The position numbers and the translations under genes are program-made. Source: Heligmosomoides polygyrus polygyrus (taxonomy: Eukaryota > Nematoda > Chromadorea > Rhabditida > Heligmosomidae). Taken from it: a stretch of DNA of 64,000 nt. The notes beneath the pieces were generated by a model that saw only the letters and a list, made by a program, of their open reading frames with translations, did not search any database and was not told the origin of the DNA. Shown here piece after piece: positions 34,901 to 44,606 of this stretch; position 1 is the stretch's first letter, and each line of letters opens with the position of its first letter. The stretch covers positions 27,097,253 through 27,161,252 of the forward strand of contig OX377203.1 in assembly GCA_947396885.1 (NCBI GenBank), in the 5' to 3' direction.

Positions 34901-36313
34901 ATATCAACGGTAATGACAATATTTGACAATAATAACAACGATATTGGCAACAAATAACAACAGTAAACATGTCTTGTTTCGCCGTCACCTTCATACAAAA
35001 CGTTTAAAATTAGTTACCTCGCGAGGCTGAAGAAGGTCCTACTAGATCGTGGCGATTCGGGTGCGCACGAATGCGCACGAATGCGCACGATTTTGGGGGC
35101 TGGGTCTCCAGCACTGGGGACGAACAGTCGCGGCGATGCTCACGTAATTCCAGCGCGTTTGCTGATTGAGTCAAGAGGATCGAGGCTTGCCTCACGCATG
35201 TTTAAGCCCATAATCGAATATAGCATTGTTTTAATGCCAGGTTTACCAGAAAACGGTTGAGTTCCTCAGTTTTTCAGTCATTTGTTATCATTCATTCGCC
35301 GTTTTGAGAGAGCACACATGTGAAAGAGGGGCCTGTCGACTAGAGTAGCATGGTTGTATATGTTGGCGGTGAAAGAATGTGTCAGACAGCAAGGAGAGCA
35401 TGGTTGGCGCGCAGGGCGCGAGACAAGGCGACAACTTGTCCCAAATGGCGGCCACTGCCGTTGTTCCCGCCCCCAAAATCGTGCGCATTTGCATCCACCC
35501 TGGCGATTCATTTGACTGAAATCCTGTTTGCGTGTAGTAACACGAATCTAAGCGATGCAAGAAGGAGTTATAAAAAGCCACCCTCGTATATCATGCCCTC
35601 ACCTCGCTGTTTTAAGCAAGCAACATTTACACTATTTGTCAGTGGAAAATCGCGACGGTCAAGTCGAGTACATGACGCGATCTTCTCTTTCAATGCACTA
35701 GCTGATTGCTGGCTTCCTGCGCTTTAAAACCATTTAATTTATTATTTTTTCCTAAAATAAAATCTTCATAAAGTTTCAAACACTGTGTCCATCTAGTGGA
35801 GCAGGTGAATTAAACAATTTTGAAGAAAGTCATAGTTAATTTTCTCCGAACAAGAATTTATTTTAACCGTTTCGGAAGATCTCTATTTTAATGTGGAGAA
35901 AGCACTTTTTGATTTGGAATACGTGCAGTTCGGTGTCGAGGGTCAAGATTGTTTGGAAATGTGTCTATTTTGACGTGAAAACTATGCTTTTTAACTATGC
36001 ACCCCTGTGTGCTATGTATTGAGTGATCGAGCAGTTCATCCGGAAACTTGATTATTCTGATAGACGTAGGTCTATAGGCAGCACAGGGGGTTCGCAACTT
36101 TTCAGCCTAACCTTGCTTCTGCTAGTAGTGAGAAGTGCTAGGACAATGATTCTACGATTGCAGGTGTGCAACGCGCTTGCACTGACGGCACGACGGCTGT
36201 CGTTCGACGCGACGCACAACAGTCCGTTTGCGGTGAAGGCTCGCGAACACGGTCTGTCGGCTGTCGGCGGAAAACCCGACGACATCACCCTCGTGCTCCT
36301 TCTGATCGCGTGA
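28952..36313 (+). CDS. PPTC7: PTC7-type mitochondrial PP2C protein phosphatase (PPTC7 homologue)
   Basis: A metal-dependent Ser/Thr phosphatase (PPM/PP2C); PPTC7 relatives act on mitochondrial matrix proteins. Proposed exons: 28952-29090, 31576-31715, 33500-33593, 33707-33883, 34064-34228, 34325-34497 and 36164-36313, all GT-AG and in phase, giving 345 residues (human PPTC7 has about 300). Motifs: [10 protein letters not shown] (about 84-93), FGDDACF (108-114), GVADGVGGW (125-133), SSTACVLVV (about 185), [29 protein letters not shown] (266-274) and GGKPDDIT (331-338). The metal-binding aspartates in GDD, ADG, TDG and PDD are all present. Exons from 33500 on are certain. Exon 1 ([17 protein letters not shown], rich in basic and hydroxyl residues) is inferred as a mitochondrial presequence from matching phase and the TTTCAG acceptor before 31576. 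Alternatively translation starts at ATG 31515 in one longer exon, giving 319 residues. The first and last introns hold foldback elements. Confidence 0.88.
29823..30665. mobile_element. Foldback element, family Q copy 2
   Basis: The left end TATACCGTTTTTTCACATAA and the inward-read right end ATATGCCGTTTTATGTACAT are diverged inverted relatives, each followed by TTGGTCACTT/CTGGACACTT-type phrases. The interior GCTTAAAGTGAGCAGCG and ACTATCAATCTAAA match family Q. It lies in the proposed first intron of the phosphatase gene. Confidence 0.5.
34782..35993. mobile_element. Foldback element, family Q copy 3 (intronic)
   Basis: Left TATATATACAACAATTTTAACGTC, shortened here to its ends TATATATA and AACGTCAAATTGGTC, pairs with right GACGTGAAAACTATG. 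The interior GTTTTAAGCAAGCAACATTT and ACACTATTTGTCAG is family Q. A second inverted pair lies inside (35053-35105 against 35465-35515, both with GTGCGCA and CCCCCAAAATCG). The 34965-35040 segment (ACATGTCTTGTTTCGCC) recurs at 54715-54795. All of it is inside the last intron (34498-36163) of the phosphatase gene. Confidence 0.5.
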
Positions 36314-36906
36314 CCGTCTGAGGGCCGTTCCCGACTCGTAGTGTTGGTAGAGTCTGCTCCACAGTCCTGTTCTTCTCCTATCTGATGTACTGCTCGAACT
36401 GCACTTCTCTCTTCATGTTCAGTGCCCATCGTAAACTACTGGTCACGCCGGGTTTCTGTGAGGTTCTTGACGACATTCATTCGTTAGCTTGTGCTGTTTT
36501 ATCTCGTTGGGCGCTGAAGAGGACTCTATGGCTCGAATCTCGAACACTCACCCCGTACTTGCTGCTTCTCACAGGACATGACGCGCATGTCACAGGGTTC
36601 TGCCTGCGTTGTTCGGACTATGGAAGCGTCTTTTCGTTAGATGCGCATGCGATGTGCAGCGTAATTGTTATTGTTAGGATGGTGTTGCACACATACAGTT
36701 GTTCGTTCTGATCACATGTGATATGACCGTCTTGCTTAGCGAGGGAGGCATCGTGTGCTAAGCGACTTCTAAATACGCGACGGCTCAACCGTTTATAGCA
36801 TTATAAGAGATTTTTGTGTATTTTGTTTTAAAGGCGTGTATTGTTGTAGTGTAAATGAAGTAGAAGAGATTACTAAGCGTTGCTCTACCCATTTATTTCG
36901 TTGCAC
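36314..36906. other. 3' region of the phosphatase gene
   Basis: Follows the stop at 36311-36313. No AATAAA on the + strand was found close by; a variant AATGAA lies near 36853. No other feature is recognised. Confidence 0.4.
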
Positions 36907-37170
36907 TCAAAGATGCACTGAAGCATAATAATCGACGCGAGTAGCAACACTGAATTTAAACCAAGCTCGAACAAGGGGGATGGCTCGTACGAAGAAGATC
37001 GGAACAATGTTCTTGCCACGAGGAAGGCATTGAGGAGTTTTTGTTATAGGGTACGGTCTGGCTACACCAACTAGGGAAGGCACATCTACTTGGTCGTGTA
37101 TAGACTCTGGCAGAATCATGCCAACGAAATCACTGTGACTGGTAGCGAAAACCCTCTCTAGGCTACACAT
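36907..37170 (-). CDS. Unrecognised 87-residue ORF, possible terminal exon
   Basis: Reads on the - strand from ATG 37170 (MCSLERVFATSHSDFVGMIL) to TGA at 36907-36909. On the same strand AATAAA follows about ten bases after the stop, which supports a true 3' end. It could be a complete small gene, or a last exon starting after GCTACCAG near residue 12. It ends in a basic, aromatic stretch (FVRAIPLVRAWFKFSVATRV). It lies tail-to-tail with the phosphatase gene. No domain is recognised, so a chance ORF in a repeat is not excluded. Confidence 0.32.
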   Translation of the reverse strand: MCSLERVFATSHSDFVGMILPESIHDQVDVPSLVGVARPYPITKTPQCLPRGKNIVPIFFVRAIPLVRAWFKFSVATRVDYYASVHL

Positions 37171-37332
37171 AACACAATCGCGCAGCGCATAATATTAAGT
37201 TGATCAGAAAGTCGAGCTGATTTTGGAAAGGCTTCAGAACTTTCTATTCTTCATCGGTAGCCATCACCTACCTGTGGTAGTTCATTTTTTTTAGCTCTCA
37301 AGTGTCTGGTACTGAGGTTTCAAGCTCTCATT

Positions 37333-37535
37333 ACGATGTTTTGTTGCTATCAAAAGTCTAGCGCCAGGTGGGACTTAAGCTCGCACCTCCTGCTGACCGG
37401 GCGCTGAAGCTCTGCGCCATTACACCAACGGTGCTGCTTAATCGAACGACCATTTCTGGTCGAACGTTGTGCTTTCAAGCTCGATACCAGCCATTGGAGG
37501 CTTAAAGAAACTGACTTGTATCAATGTTCTAACAC
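37333..37535 (-). repeat. tRNA-like repeat S2
   Basis: Read on the - strand it ends with a tRNA-like domain: GTTGGTGTAATGGCGCAGAGC (A-box-like), GCGCCCGGTCAGCAGGAGG, a decayed B-box and CACCTGGCGC, which can pair with the GCACCG start as an acceptor stem. The upstream part (CCTCCAATGGCTGGTATCGA) is shared with the other S2 copies. Confidence 0.58.
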
Positions 37536-37750
37536 ATTTGCTTAAGCCTGGAGCGGCTGGTAGAGAGGCTATATGTTGTAACAGGATGTTTTGTTACGAT
37601 CAAAACTCTTGCGCCAGGCGGGACTCGAACCCGCATCTTCGAAACAGCGAACACCGCCGGCGCTGTTCCCTGTTTCGTAACAAAACATCCTGTAACAACA
37701 TATAGCCTCCTACCAGCCGCTCCAGGCTTAAGCAAATGTGTTAGAACATT
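37523..37750. repeat. Near-perfect palindrome with tRNA-like loop
   Basis: The arms 37523-37598 and 37676-37750 are inverted with one mismatch and one single-base indel in about 75 bp. They include the S2 3' tail (AGGATGTTTTGTTACG). The 77-base loop contains the end of an S2 copy with an intact T-arm, GCGGGTTCGAGTCCCGC on the - strand. It can form a large cruciform. Confidence 0.8.
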
Positions 37751-37982
37751 GTTACTAGTAAGGTCTTCAGCTTAACCGGCTCCATGCTGATATCAACAAC
37801 CGGCCCATCCCGTATCACGGGTGGGTGCTGACAGGCCTCGAGGATATCGCGGATGTTACGTGCGGTCAAACAGCGCCGGTGGTGTAAGGCGAACATCGCT
37901 GCCCGGAAAGCAGAAGATATGGGTTCGAGTCCCGCCTGGCGCAAGAGTTTTGATCGTAACAGAACATCCTGTAACAACATAT
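37751..37982 (+). repeat. tRNA-like repeat S2
   Basis: Ends with GCGCCGGTGGTGTAAGGCG, then GGGTTCGAGTCCCGCC (consensus B-box) and TGGCGC, so the 7 bp acceptor pairing GCGCCGG/CTGGCGC is intact. It is followed by AAGAGTTTTGATCGTAAC, with a TTTT Pol III terminator. About 120 bases of S2-specific sequence lie upstream. The anticodon arm does not fold properly, so this is not a functional tRNA gene. Confidence 0.6.
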
Positions 37983-38212
37983 GACTTGTATCATTTCTAT
38001 CAAGACCACGTTAATTGGTTCAATGCCGATATCAGCGGCCGGCTCATCCCGATGCAGGGGTGGGTGCTGACGGGTCCTACGAGATGTGGATATTGCGCTC
38101 TGTCAAAAAAGCGCCGGTGGTGTTCTGGCGTAGAGCATTCCCGCCCGGTCAGCAGGAAGTGCACGTTCGAGTCCAGCCTGGCGCAAGAGTTTTGATCGCA
38201 ACAAAACAAGTA
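37983..38212 (+). repeat. tRNA-like repeat S2, tandem copy
   Basis: A direct neighbour of the previous copy in the same orientation. The tRNA-like part is at about 38112-38185 (GCGCCGGTGGTGTTCTGGCG through CCTGGCGC), with CGTTCGAGTCC as B-box. The upstream part (CGATATCAGCGGCCGGCTCA, GGGGTGGGTGCTGACGGG) matches the others. The anticodon arm is again abnormal. Confidence 0.6.
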
Positions 38213-38817
38213 GTTTAGATCGCTTTTGGAACTTCCCTTTGTCTGTGTACATACTTGATATGACTCTCGGAATATTTGCTGGGCACCTCTATATTAGATA
38301 TTTTGGTTGTTGTTCGAGAAATAGCTATCATTTGATCTCCATCTCCAGTTCAACGCCACCGTGATAGAGAGCTTGAAGGATAGAGCACCATGGCGGTCAG
38401 CGTGAGATTTTGCCTTAATTATCATATACGCTCATTCACGAAGATTGGCTGCTTCCAGATATGGCTTTCGAGACTAATACATTAAACCATGTGCGGGTGT
38501 GTCGAGATGCCGTCAACAAATTAGCACCGGAAGACGCAGAAGGAAACGAGCTGCTTGAGAAGCTGTCGAGGGTGTCAGAGGTCTAGCAATTTATTACGCG
38601 TAAATGAGGGACCAGATTCTATACTGCAATGCCCACTTTTTCATCAGAGCCTTCACAAACTTAACATTTTAGGCCGACGTAATTAATAGTTCTAGGCTTA
38701 GGCAGATATGCTAATAAATTTTTTGATGCATTCCAATGGTTAGAAGAAGATATGGGGTATGTTGGGATTCTTCAAGCGAACTTGTGCGGTTTCCCATTAC
38801 GTGCTTAGAACGAAGTA

Positions 38818-40089
38818 CAGGGTGTCTCAAAAAATGTATACATTTTGAAGGCTGATAACTTTGCTCGCAGTAAGGGTACTGAAGAAGTTAAAGGCTCGTA
38901 TGAAAGCTTAAGAAAATAGAAATTCTCTGACATATGAGAGTCATGAAATGCGCCACGCACTCGTCTGAAATTTTGCATTTTACACTCGATTGATTGTGTT
39001 TCGCTTGAATACATGGTATGATTTCTTCACAAAGTGGCCGTTTCGATTGATCTGCGCTTCCTTTAGGATCTAAAACTTAAAAAAGACACTTTGGCTAGCG
39101 AGAAATGGAGGGTATCCTAAAAATGCATGTACTATCCGAAAGGTTCTAACATTGCTGTTAGTGAAGCTTTTTAAGATGTTTGACACTCATATTAAATCAC
39201 AAGGTAACGAGGTTACTGTGGCGTGCAAAAAGTCAAGATCGCGCCATGCTCCGGTCTGAAACGTTGCACTTCAGACTCGATTGATTGTTGATTGATTGTG
39301 CATGGGCTAATGCCTGTCACAATCTTGTTACTACTTCGCCAGCATAACCTGTGCTGTGCTTCTTTTAACGCTTTTGAACTTGACAATCATGGGAAAGATA
39401 CGTGACATGTGAATTTATGGATCGCACGATTTAAATGGGGGCAGGAGCAGCGCACTTTTACATGACGCACTCTGTGGACTGATGAAGCAACATTCAAGCT
39501 GAATGGAGAGGTTAATTGACATAATTTTAGCTACTGGGCGTTGGAAAGCGCTAAACGAAGCACAGCACAGGTTAAAGTGGCCAAGTAGTAACAAGATTAT
39601 TAGAGGAATTCAGCCCATGCCCAATCAATCGAGTCTGAAATGCAAGGTTTCATGCGAGCGCATGGCACAATCTTGCCTACTTGCACGTTTTAGAAATCTC
39701 GTTATTCTGGGCTTTCATATGAGCCTCAAACATCTTCAAAACCTTAACTTCAACTAGCAGAACGTTTCAAACAGTACCTGCCTTTTTTAGGATACCCTGC
39801 ATTTTCAGAAAGCCGTAGTGTTTTTTAAGCTTTAAACCCTAAAAGAAGCACCAATCAATCGAAACGGCCACTGTGTGAAGAAATTGCGACATGTATTTAA
39901 GCGAAACACAATCAATCGAGCGTAAAATGCAAAATTTCAGACGACTGCATGGCGCATTGCATGCCGCTCCTATGTCAAAAAATTTCTATTTTCCTCTGCT
40001 TTCATAAGAACCCATAACCTCTTCAGTATCTTTACTGTGAGCAAAGTTATCAGCTTTCGAACAGTGTATACATTTTTTGAGACACCCTG
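38818..40089. mobile_element. Palindromic Tc/mariner-like element, family P copy 2
   Basis: A 1272 bp inverted repeat with matching ends (CAGGGTGTCTCAAAAAATG) and a TA on each side (38816-38817, 40090-40091), the Tc1/mariner target duplication. The arms are several hundred bases long. At the centre (39475-39540, + strand) a short frame reads WTDEATFKLNGEVN, stop, HNFSYWA, which resembles the block around the first catalytic aspartate of Tc-like transposases. It is a non-autonomous derivative that kept a shred of transposase between inflated arms. Confidence 0.75.
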
Positions 40090-40907
40090 TAGTTCAGACT
40101 AGCTGTACACCTACTCATTTGAATCTTTTTTTTCCCTGTTTCATGGACTGGGTTAAATTCTTTTATTAGATGAGGCACTTTCTACTCCTGGAAACTGTAT
40201 CGTCTTCTTACTGATCCTATCAGCTGTGTTTTGGTAGGAGCACACTGTATGACAAGTGTGTATCATAAATAATTGTGTTAATATCTAACTTCTTTCGATG
40301 GTCGACTTCGCATTGAGAAAGAGACCAACAACTACATCTCCACTCTCGTGACGGTTGAGGAATAGCTTGAATCAGTAGAGCACCTTTCGTCTGTTGATCA
40401 TCAATGGCTAGAAACGAGCTTTGGGACCAATGGATATTACCCGGAATTTTATCATTTCTCAGTATTTACAGACGAGCGGCGCACCCTTCGAAGATTTTAC
40501 ACCTTGCACCAGGGATGAGGTGATACCGCTGGCGGTGCGAATTGTTTCGCGACGTGCAATGAGTAATGTTGAGCTAGAGCTTCTTAAATGCACTCTATCG
40601 GAGAGAAGATACATAGTCGTCCACAGCTCCTAGACTCACTCGCAAAGATCGGAGGACTTGCGAGGATCGGCCTTAATCAATCTACTTTTTGGATGCACCA
40701 CGCTTCCTAACTCTTCAGGAACATTGAGGAACACCCCAAGTGTGTATTTTATGACTTCACAGATTTGTGACGACAGGCTGATAGGCAGACCACTGTTCTG
40801 TCTTCTTCAGACGTCTCTGCAGTGAATTCATCGGAATCGAAGACGTGAAAAAATAGGACAGCATTGTCTTGCCAGGAGCCTGTCATCGTTTCTATGTGAC
40901 ACACCAG

Positions 40908-41083
40908 AGGCCGGATTTATCAACGACTTACAGCAATCTAACGGGGAAAATACAGCCGAAATCCCTTACAGCGCGGATTATCAAGCGATATGGTGAAACA
41001 TTTCACCATATCGCTCGTTGGTAAGCCGCACTATCAGGAATTTCGGCTGTTAAGTTGCTGTAGGCCGTTGGTGAATCCGGCCC
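40908..41083. mobile_element. Family W MITE, copy 2 (176 bp)
   Basis: The termini are AGGCCGGATTTATCAACGAC and its inverted partner ending AATCCGGCCC, flanked by CAG on both sides (40905-40907, 41084-41086). The centre is itself palindromic (GATATGGTGAAA/TTTCACCATATC). Confidence 0.8.
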
Positions 41084-41437
41084 CAGATCAAGTTACCGAA
41101 TAGAAAAAAGAGCCCGTGAGATCTACTACTTCTAATCGTAAGACAGCACCTTACCCTCGTAAAGCACTTGTTGCGAACTTGAAATGACTTCGATGTTTCT
41201 AAAAATTTTTAATTTCCTGAGCAGTGAAAGCGTGAGTGCTTTACTGCGTTAATCGCTATATGAGCATTTCAACAGATTCTACTTCTCTTACAGTGTGTGT
41301 TGTGCTTAACGGGAGCTATGCTGTCAAAAAGTCGGGGAGTCAAATCCGACTACACTTTGGTTCAGCTTAATAAATCTTGCCACGTTTTTATTTTTCAAAA
41401 CAAAGCCATTAATCACGATCTTCACACTAAAGATAAT

Positions 41438-41711
41438 TTCCTCCTTGAGATCGCGCAGACGACAGATGGTTGATCGTACAGTTGCAGTAGTGACGATTCC
41501 GTAAACGTAAGCTCCTCCAGCTACAGACTTGTGGCACTTCGAGGAGCTCCAGATGCCGACAGCTTTCCGCTTCATGGCCTTCTTTCCCCAGAACACGCAA
41601 GTATACCGCGCATGCCGAGCTATTGCCATCTTCTTGATGATCCTACACAAGGACACTCCGTACGTGTGCCATACTTACCGACGATGCCGACCTTCCTGGT
41701 GCGCTTGCCAT
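41438..41711 (-). pseudogene. rpl-43: Processed pseudogene of ribosomal protein L37a (eL43)
   Basis: The parent is a zinc-ribbon protein of the large ribosomal subunit, about 92 residues. On the - strand the start is ATG GC (41711), then in shifted frames KRTRKVGIVGKYGTRT and KKMAIARHARYTCVFWGKK, KRKAVGIW, KSVAGGAYVYGIVTTATVRS and RLRDLKEE. Frameshifts fall between the N-terminal and middle parts. The first zinc CxxC is damaged (CVFW), as is the second (SSSKC). The normal stop after DLKEE is lost. No introns are present, and an AATAAA (- strand) lies near 41387-41392, as expected for a retrocopied mRNA; a poly(A) tail is not visible. Clearly non-functional. Confidence 0.82.
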
Positions 41712-44606
41712 GATAACCCTGAGGGTTGGGTAATTGAACCTTTTTGAATTTCTTACATGCAAATGTGGGTTGTAAACGCGAGGGGCGGAAGACAGCGGGA
41801 ATCTTTCTGCTAATTGTTATAGTGTGTTTTTAGAGTGTTTTGTCGTAGGCAGCACTTGCGCTAGCCTAAGCTCAAGTCGAGTTCACCTTCTGCTTTCTGG
41901 GCAGGATGCTAGCCAACATCACGAGGACTGCGTGATCGCATGCAGTATGCGTTGCAAAGGGCCTATCAGCACTGACCCGCTGTATAGCGATGACGACTAC
42001 ATTTCATTCCAAAATGTCAGGAGGAATGTGAAACATTGCTGTAGATTTTGAAGAGAATCAGCCAGTCTTCGGCGGAGACTATGGTTCCTCTCTTTGCGCA
42101 TGTTTTAGGTTGTAAGGAAAGCTCTGACAGTTTGCGCGTTAGTGATATAAATGCGTACTAAATTTTGATCCCCAACCACACACTTAATAATTTGCACTTT
42201 CTGGAAAGTAAAAAACTTGCTCTTTGCAACTGCATGTGTTTCCAAAGAATCCCTGACATCTTTGGACTACTACAACATCCTTTTTCGAAGCATACGTACT
42301 ACTGATTTTCGTACATCCAAACTTTATGAGCTCCAACTTGGTCGAAACTCAAGGAATGTAAATGCTACTGTGGCAACTAAAAAAGAATCACTGAGAGGAA
42401 AAAACTTTTTAGTGCCAGATTCCAGCAATTGTTGGAGGATTAGGCTGGTTAGAAAACAAATGAGAGCCTGAGAGACCCACGTTAGTTGAGCATAGCTATT
42501 GAAGGAAAGCAGACGTTAGCGACGAACAACAGTGGTTCAGTTAGATAGCTAAAGATGTCGGCTTTTAAAATATCGGTATCGCTAACCATTTCAAGAGACC
42601 TGAAACTGGACAAAATGCGCACCAGTTGGGTGCCGCATTTCCTCACCCATGCACCGCAGCTGGCTCGCGCGAATACTAGTGGTGCATCTCTCAGAGCGAA
42701 TCGTGTGAAAGTAATCCTTCATTAATTCTCTGTTTTCTGCAGAGAAGGGACATTTTAGATCAGGTGCTACCGTTCTGATGAGTGCCGACCTATTTATGAG
42801 CATCCACGTATCTTTTTGAAGCCTGCTTTGCCCAACTGAAGTCATCCGACACGCTGGAGATCCACAGTCGGATTGGTCCGTTGTTTCGTTTTTAAGATAA
42901 ACTCAAACTACTATCAGTCGATCCTACAGGACCTCTAGAGAAAACATATGCTAAACTGAAGCTGTTAAGTCTGAAGCCTATGGATGGCAGTTGTTTTATG
43001 TTTCCTGCATGACGACCCGTCTGCAAACGTTTAAAGGATCGTTATGTAAACGTTTAGCAACCTTAGATCAAGAGTCGTCGTCATGCAATATAATCAGCAA
43101 ACCTAGTCCTAACCGAGCGCTTCTTTGTGGGACATTCGGATGCCTTCATTAGAGAAGCAAAGCTTGTGAAACAACGTGATGTCGAATTCACCTTCGCTGG
43201 TTCCAAACGCCATAATTCATCAAAATGCGATCACTTGAGATTCTGCTGAATGGCAGGGGAGAGGCGCATATAAGGTTTTTAGTGTAAGTGAAAAGCTACT
43301 TTTTGAGCGGAGTTATGACTTTTTGAATAATGTCCTCAAAAGCTGACAGAATTTTCCTTACAACCTATTAGTAACAATGCTGCATTATCATTCTACATGC
43401 GTTCAGCACTTTTGAGTGCGCAATCCTCGCACTGACATGCGAATGCAGATTTTTCCAATTCATGACTGATGCAAATTTATGCTGTCTTGGAAGAGCTTGA
43501 CGGCTCCCACATATGTATGTATGTTGGCGCCACACCACTGCTCGGGATAGCTGCGATGTGGATTAGGTAGATAGCACCGATCGAGAACTTGAGCAAAAAT
43601 CAGCCTTAGTACAAAAGTGCATAGTTGGCGAAAATGAAAAAAATCGACTGTGAGAATGCATGAAAAGATGAACACGGAGCCAAAAGTAGTCAAGTTTGAT
43701 ATAAAATGGAGCTATATGTATAAACCTAAAATTGGCTTGAAATACTTTTTCGATACCGTTAGAAAATTTTAAAGTTACGGGGCAGATCCATTCCTGCCAA
43801 ATGGCATAATTAGGAGAGACTAAAGAGCGAATGTGGATCAGGTCTAGATGATTACGGGCTCATTTAATTTGGACCAACTCGGACTCAAAAATTCTAAAAT
43901 CTTGCAAAGATTTTTATGCCGTTGGGTGGAACAAGTTGTTCTGAATCCAACAGTTTACATTTCATTCGAGATAAATGGAAGAGAGTTACGGCAAAGCGGC
44001 GGAAACAACGGCGGACATATCGTTTCGGCGAACGGTACCGTACATATATATCTTACTAGGAGAGGTTTTCAACCTTACAGTCTGAGTGAAGATCTAGATT
44101 GCTCGAAGGCGTCTAGAATACTGATTACAGAAATTTAGGGTAAATTGGCAAAATGCTCCGCCTGAAGGAGCCATAACTTATTAACATTTATCGTGTAGAC
44201 TGTTAGCTGACTGTCCTGGTTAAACAGTTTAGTCCCAACTCAAAAATGGGGGTCGATTTAGTGATAAACAGCGTAAGTGACGAAATTTTAGAGAGACCGG
44301 TGGTCTTGCCTTCACCTGTACTCACCCATGATTACCGTAACCGTTATCACAATCGGTCAAAATTCATATGGGGAGTCAGACACGTGTTCATCATCACGAA
44401 TTACACAAAGTTTGAGTGAACTCGGTTCTGCCTGACCTCACGACCCTCGCCCTAGCCTCTTCATACCAACTGCGACCTACGGATAGCACCTTTTCAGGCG
44501 TATGGGAGAAATGAAGCATAGCAACGTTACCGAATCGCCCGTAGGTGTTCAAACTGAAGTACCTAAGATGCAAGGCAGGGTATGTTTACAATCATCAAGG
44601 GGATTG
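41712..44606. other. Mostly unrecognised DNA with a diverged S2 fragment
   Basis: Bases about 41870-42000 resemble the S2 repeat on the - strand (CGAGTTCACCTTCTGC, TATCAGCACTGACCCG). ORFs at 42217-42471, 42591-42845 and 43848-44138 have no recognisable domains and no splice or poly(A) support. Nothing else is seen. Confidence 0.35.

Noticed and set aside
37869..38185. Functional tRNA genes
   Set aside because: Acceptor and T-arm pairing are present, but the anticodon arm lacks a normal 7-base loop with U33, and the sequence is part of a dispersed repeat.
43010..43088. Short inverted repeat (CATGACGAC, AAACGTTTA) as a MITE
   Set aside because: The arms are too short and imperfect, and no second copy was noticed.
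44398..44420. AATTACACAAAGTTTGAGTG resembles the nematode spliced-leader sequence
   Set aside because: Several mismatches to SL1, no GT directly after GAG, and no Sm-site or SL RNA stem-loops were found nearby.
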